Source: Rhodanobacter sp. DHG33 (GTDB lineage Bacteria; Pseudomonadota; Gammaproteobacteria; Xanthomonadales; Rhodanobacteraceae). From it: 64,000 bases of DNA. The position numbers were made by a program, and so were the translations under genes. Location of the stretch: NCBI RefSeq assembly GCF_014843005.1, contig NZ_JACYXM010000010.1, forward strand, positions 1-64,000, written 5' to 3'. The notes beneath the pieces are model-generated. The model was not told where the DNA came from and did no database searches. It was given only the letters and a program-made list of their open reading frames with translations. Of the stretch, positions 61,908-64,000 are shown in pieces (position 1 is the stretch's first letter; each line of letters opens with the position of its first letter).

Positions 61908-62822
61908 TCAGCCGCCCGCGCCGCCATCGAGCAGGGCATTGAGCCGGGTGCGCGTGAGCGGGCCGAAGCGCAGACGCTCGCAGAGATCCTGCAACGCATG
62001 GCCGTCGCCGCGCTGGCGGCGCAGCGAATCGATGCCGTCCGGTACCGGCGCATCCAGCGCGATGCGGGTGAGCCGCCGGTAGAGTCGCGCCTGCTCGCCG
62101 TGCTCGCGCAGTTTCGCGGCGCAGCTGGCGGCGCCGCGGATGCGCAGGAAGGCCACTTCCTCCACGCGTTCGAGCAGGGCCTCGAGGGTACCGAAGTGGG
62201 CGAGCAGGGCGGCGGCGGTCTTGGCGCCGATGCCGGGCACGCCGGGAATGTTGTCCACGGCGTCGCCGCACAGCGCGAGGTAGTCGGCCACCTGGTGCGG
62301 GTGCACGCCCAGTTTTTCGTACACGCCGGCGGGGCCCCAGCGCAGGTTGCGGGCGTAGTCCCATTGTTCGTCGCGTTCGCCCAGCAGTTGGCCGAAATCC
62401 TTGTCGGCGGAAACGATCACGCCGGGCACGCCGTGTGCGCGCAGGTTCCACAGCGCGCTGCCGATCAGGTCGTCGGCCTCGTAGCTATGGTCGATCAGCA
62501 CGGTGATGCCGAGCGCGGCGGTGACTTCGCGGCACAGCACGAACTGGCGCTCGAGGTCGGGTGGCGGCAGCTCGCGGTTGGCCTTGTACGGCGGGTAGAT
62601 CGCGTTGCGGAACGAGCTGGTGAGCGACGCGTCGAAGGCCACGGCCAGCCGTTCCGGCTGCACCCGCTCCAGCAGTTCGCACAGGAAGCGGGTGTAGCCG
62701 TGCACGGCGTTGGCGGGGTGGCCTTCGGCGTCGTGGAATTCGTCCGGCATCGAATGCCAGGCGCGGAACACGTAGAGGCTGCCGTCCACCAGGTGCGCGG
62801 CATCGCGGCGGTTCGCGCTCAC
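61908..62822 (-). CDS. 5'-3' exonuclease, PIN/FEN family (ExoIX/Pol I N-domain-like)
   Basis: A 304-residue nuclease. LVDGSLYVFRAWHSMP, AVAFDASLTSSFRNAIYPPY, the ANRELPPPDLERQF arch, SYEADDLIGSALW and VSADKDFGQLL give the acidic metal cluster. YLALCGDAVDNIPGVPGIGA is the helix-3-turn-helix that grips duplex DNA. It matches free-standing flap exonucleases. The GTG start at 62822 overlaps the TGA of the nitroreductase gene (GTGA), so the two genes are coupled. Confidence 0.88.
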   Translation of the reverse strand: MSANRRDAAHLVDGSLYVFRAWHSMPDEFHDAEGHPANAVHGYTRFLCELLERVQPERLAVAFDASLTSSFRNAIYPPYKANRELPPPDLERQFVLCREVTAALGITVLIDHSYEADDLIGSALWNLRAHGVPGVIVSADKDFGQLLGERDEQWDYARNLRWGPAGVYEKLGVHPHQVADYLALCGDAVDNIPGVPGIGAKTAAALLAHFGTLEALLERVEEVAFLRIRGAASCAAKLREHGEQARLYRRLTRIALDAPVPDGIDSLRRQRGDGHALQDLCERLRFGPLTRTRLNALLDGGAGG

Positions 62823-63385
62823 GGCGCCCACGTGCTTAGCAGCTCGTCCAGCGCGGGACGTTCGCGGTCGGGCACCTCGGTCTGCGGCGTGCCGAGATGC
62901 ACGAAGCCCACTACGTGCTCGTTCGGGTCCAGGCTCAGCAGCGTCGCCACGTCGGGATCGTAGGCGGCCCAGCCGGTGAGCCATTGCGCGCCGAAACCCA
63001 GCGCGTGCGCACCGAGCAGGATGTTGTAGGCCACGCAGCCGGCGCTCAGGCGCTGCTCGATCTCGGGAACGCTGCTGCCGGCATCGAGACGCGCGATCAC
63101 GGCGATCACCAGCGGCGCGAAGGTATAGCGCAGCTGTTCCTTTTCGCGCTTGGCGTCGGACAGTTCCGGCTGCTTGCGTATCGCGAATTCCGCCAGCCGT
63201 TCGCCGAAGCGCAGCTTGGCGTCGCCTTCGAGGCGGATCAGCCGGAACGGCGCCAGCTTGCCGTGGTCGGGCACGCGGATCGCGGCGGCGAGCAGCTCGC
63301 GCAGCGTGGCTTCGTCGGGTGCGGGCGCGCCAAGCTGGCGCGAGGGGACGGAGTGGCGTTGTTGCAGCAGGGAAAGGGCGGTCAT
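62819..63385 (-). CDS. YdjA-like nitroreductase
   Basis: A 188-residue FMN-binding oxidoreductase. LLQQRHSVPSRQLGAPAPDE (flavin phosphate-binding Arg and Ser), RVPDHGKLAPFRLIRLEG and NILLGAHALGFGAQWLTGWA are typical of the small YdjA subgroup. These reduce nitro groups or quinones with NAD(P)H; the natural substrate is unknown. It is upstream of, and coupled to, the exonuclease gene. Confidence 0.88.
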   Translation of the reverse strand: MTALSLLQQRHSVPSRQLGAPAPDEATLRELLAAAIRVPDHGKLAPFRLIRLEGDAKLRFGERLAEFAIRKQPELSDAKREKEQLRYTFAPLVIAVIARLDAGSSVPEIEQRLSAGCVAYNILLGAHALGFGAQWLTGWAAYDPDVATLLSLDPNEHVVGFVHLGTPQTEVPDRERPALDELLSTWAP

Positions 63386-63589
63386 GACGCGGGTCGTGGT
63401 GCGGGAGCTCCCATGCTAGCGGCCGGGCGTGCCGCAGGCGAATCGGGTATCTGGCGCTTGCTCTGCCGCTTCCTGCGGCACGCATGCCGACTGGTTCACG
63501 GATTCGACGAAACGTTCGCGCCGTTTCACGGTGTCGTCATCGCTGCGATACAGGATGGGCGGGCAGGGGATGCACATCGGGAGGAAATC

Positions 63590-64000
63590 ATGATGAAACC
63601 ACGCTGCATGTCGTTCGTTCTGCTTGGCGCGGCACTGATGCTGGGCACGGCGGCACAAGCCCAGGACAACTATGTCACCGGCATTTTTGCGCCGGCGAAA
63701 TCGACGACCACGTATCCATGCAACGACGCGCAGTTCCTGCAGGACCAGCAGGCCTTCGAGAACGGCCAGATCACCGCCGACCAGCCCGAGGACGTCTGCG
63801 GCATCGTGACCTCGGTGCTGCCGGAGAAGAAGACCCGCAGCGGACACCACGGCTATTTCTACGTGCAGGTGGCGTCGGGCGTGGTGATCGAGATCGTGTC
63901 GGATCTCGACCAGATGAGCGCGCCGAAATGGCCATGGGTGGCGGTGGGCGACACCACCTACGTGAAGGGCCGCTACTACTACGACAACATGGACAGCCAG
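63590..64000 (+). CDS. DUF3465-like secreted protein, cut by window edge
   Basis: The first 137 codons of a gene that runs off the window. It starts with a GGAGGAAA site and tandem ATGs (63590 chosen). A signal peptide (SFVLLGAALMLGTAAQA) is followed by CNDAQFLQDQQAFENGQITA and then an OB-like domain (DVCGIVTSVLPEKKTRSGHH, YVQVASGVVIEIVSDLD, VAVGDTTYVKGRYYY). The domain order fits DUF3465, small periplasmic proteins of unknown role. The region 63386-63589 before it shows only the divergent promoter space. Confidence 0.7.
   Translation, partial: MMKPRCMSFVLLGAALMLGTAAQAQDNYVTGIFAPAKSTTTYPCNDAQFLQDQQAFENGQITADQPEDVCGIVTSVLPEKKTRSGHHGYFYVQVASGVVIEIVSDLDQMSAPKWPWVAVGDTTYVKGRYYYDNMDSQ

Overview
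The window is GC-rich, tightly packed chromosomal DNA from a gammaproteobacterium, most likely order Xanthomonadales (Lysobacterales), family Rhodanobacteraceae (Rhodanobacter/Dyella/Luteibacter-like). Clues are an Sm-like DUF3247 protein of the Xanthomonas XCC3642 type, a metX-metB-hom operon behind a SAM-I riboswitch, a two-cysteine Xanthomonas-type OhrR, a lipoyl-domain-bearing E3 subunit, Oar-like TonB receptors and dispersed GGGGAGAGG hairpin repeats. I saw no rRNA, tRNA, CRISPR array, insertion sequence or prophage. The genus is inferred from gene content only.

Regions. 0-6 kb: an Oar-like TonB-dependent outer-membrane receptor lies between two minus-strand TPR/sulfotransferase genes (one cut by the window edge). 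A BrnT toxin gene whose brnA antitoxin is broken by an in-frame stop follows it. 6-14 kb: a glutaredoxin/rhodanese fusion, a GDSL esterase overlapping an AlaA-like aminotransferase, rsgA, a DUF1704 putative metallopeptidase and malic enzyme maeB. 14-17 kb: aceE (pyruvate dehydrogenase E1). 17-28 kb: envelope and stress genes, including an MFS exporter, a Tat-exported FAD oxidase, a LytTR membrane regulator, lipoproteins, UspA and a BCP-type peroxiredoxin. 28-33 kb: an ABC ATPase with a giant permease/M1-peptidase fusion. 33-37 kb: aceF and lpdA, completing the pyruvate dehydrogenase complex away from aceE. 37-40 kb: three paralogous single-span membrane proteins interrupted by an atypical dapB.

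40-43.6 kb is a regulatory hot spot. An ECF sigma/anti-sigma pair faces a small membrane protein across two identical back-to-back promoters. The organic peroxide pair ohrR-ohr follows, with palindromic operators. 43.7-52.4 kb holds dinB, an ATP-grasp enzyme, a predicted permease with two ExxE motifs, an APC permease, NRDE, YchJ, NnrU and HutD proteins. 52.5-55.3 kb is a compact minus-strand cluster of an exported YVTN propeller, an exported creatininase-family hydrolase and a 2-oxoglutarate/Fe(II) dioxygenase; its substrate is unknown.

55.5-59.1 kb is the methionine operon metX-metB-hom. Its control region has tandem boxes resembling MetJ sites, a strong -35, a SAM-I riboswitch starting at the expected transcription start, and a hairpin that can hide the metX ribosome-binding site. 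The last 5 kb carry a glutathione transferase, an EamA transporter with an AraC regulator, a 5'-3' exonuclease overlapping a nitroreductase, and the start of a DUF3465-like secreted protein.

The best candidates for undescribed biology are the divergent ECF promoter pair, the triplicated membrane-protein family, the propeller-creatininase-dioxygenase cluster, the receptor/sulfotransferase block with its alternating half-site operator, and the apparent two-layer control of metX. All functional calls rest on reading motifs by eye; no database search was run.
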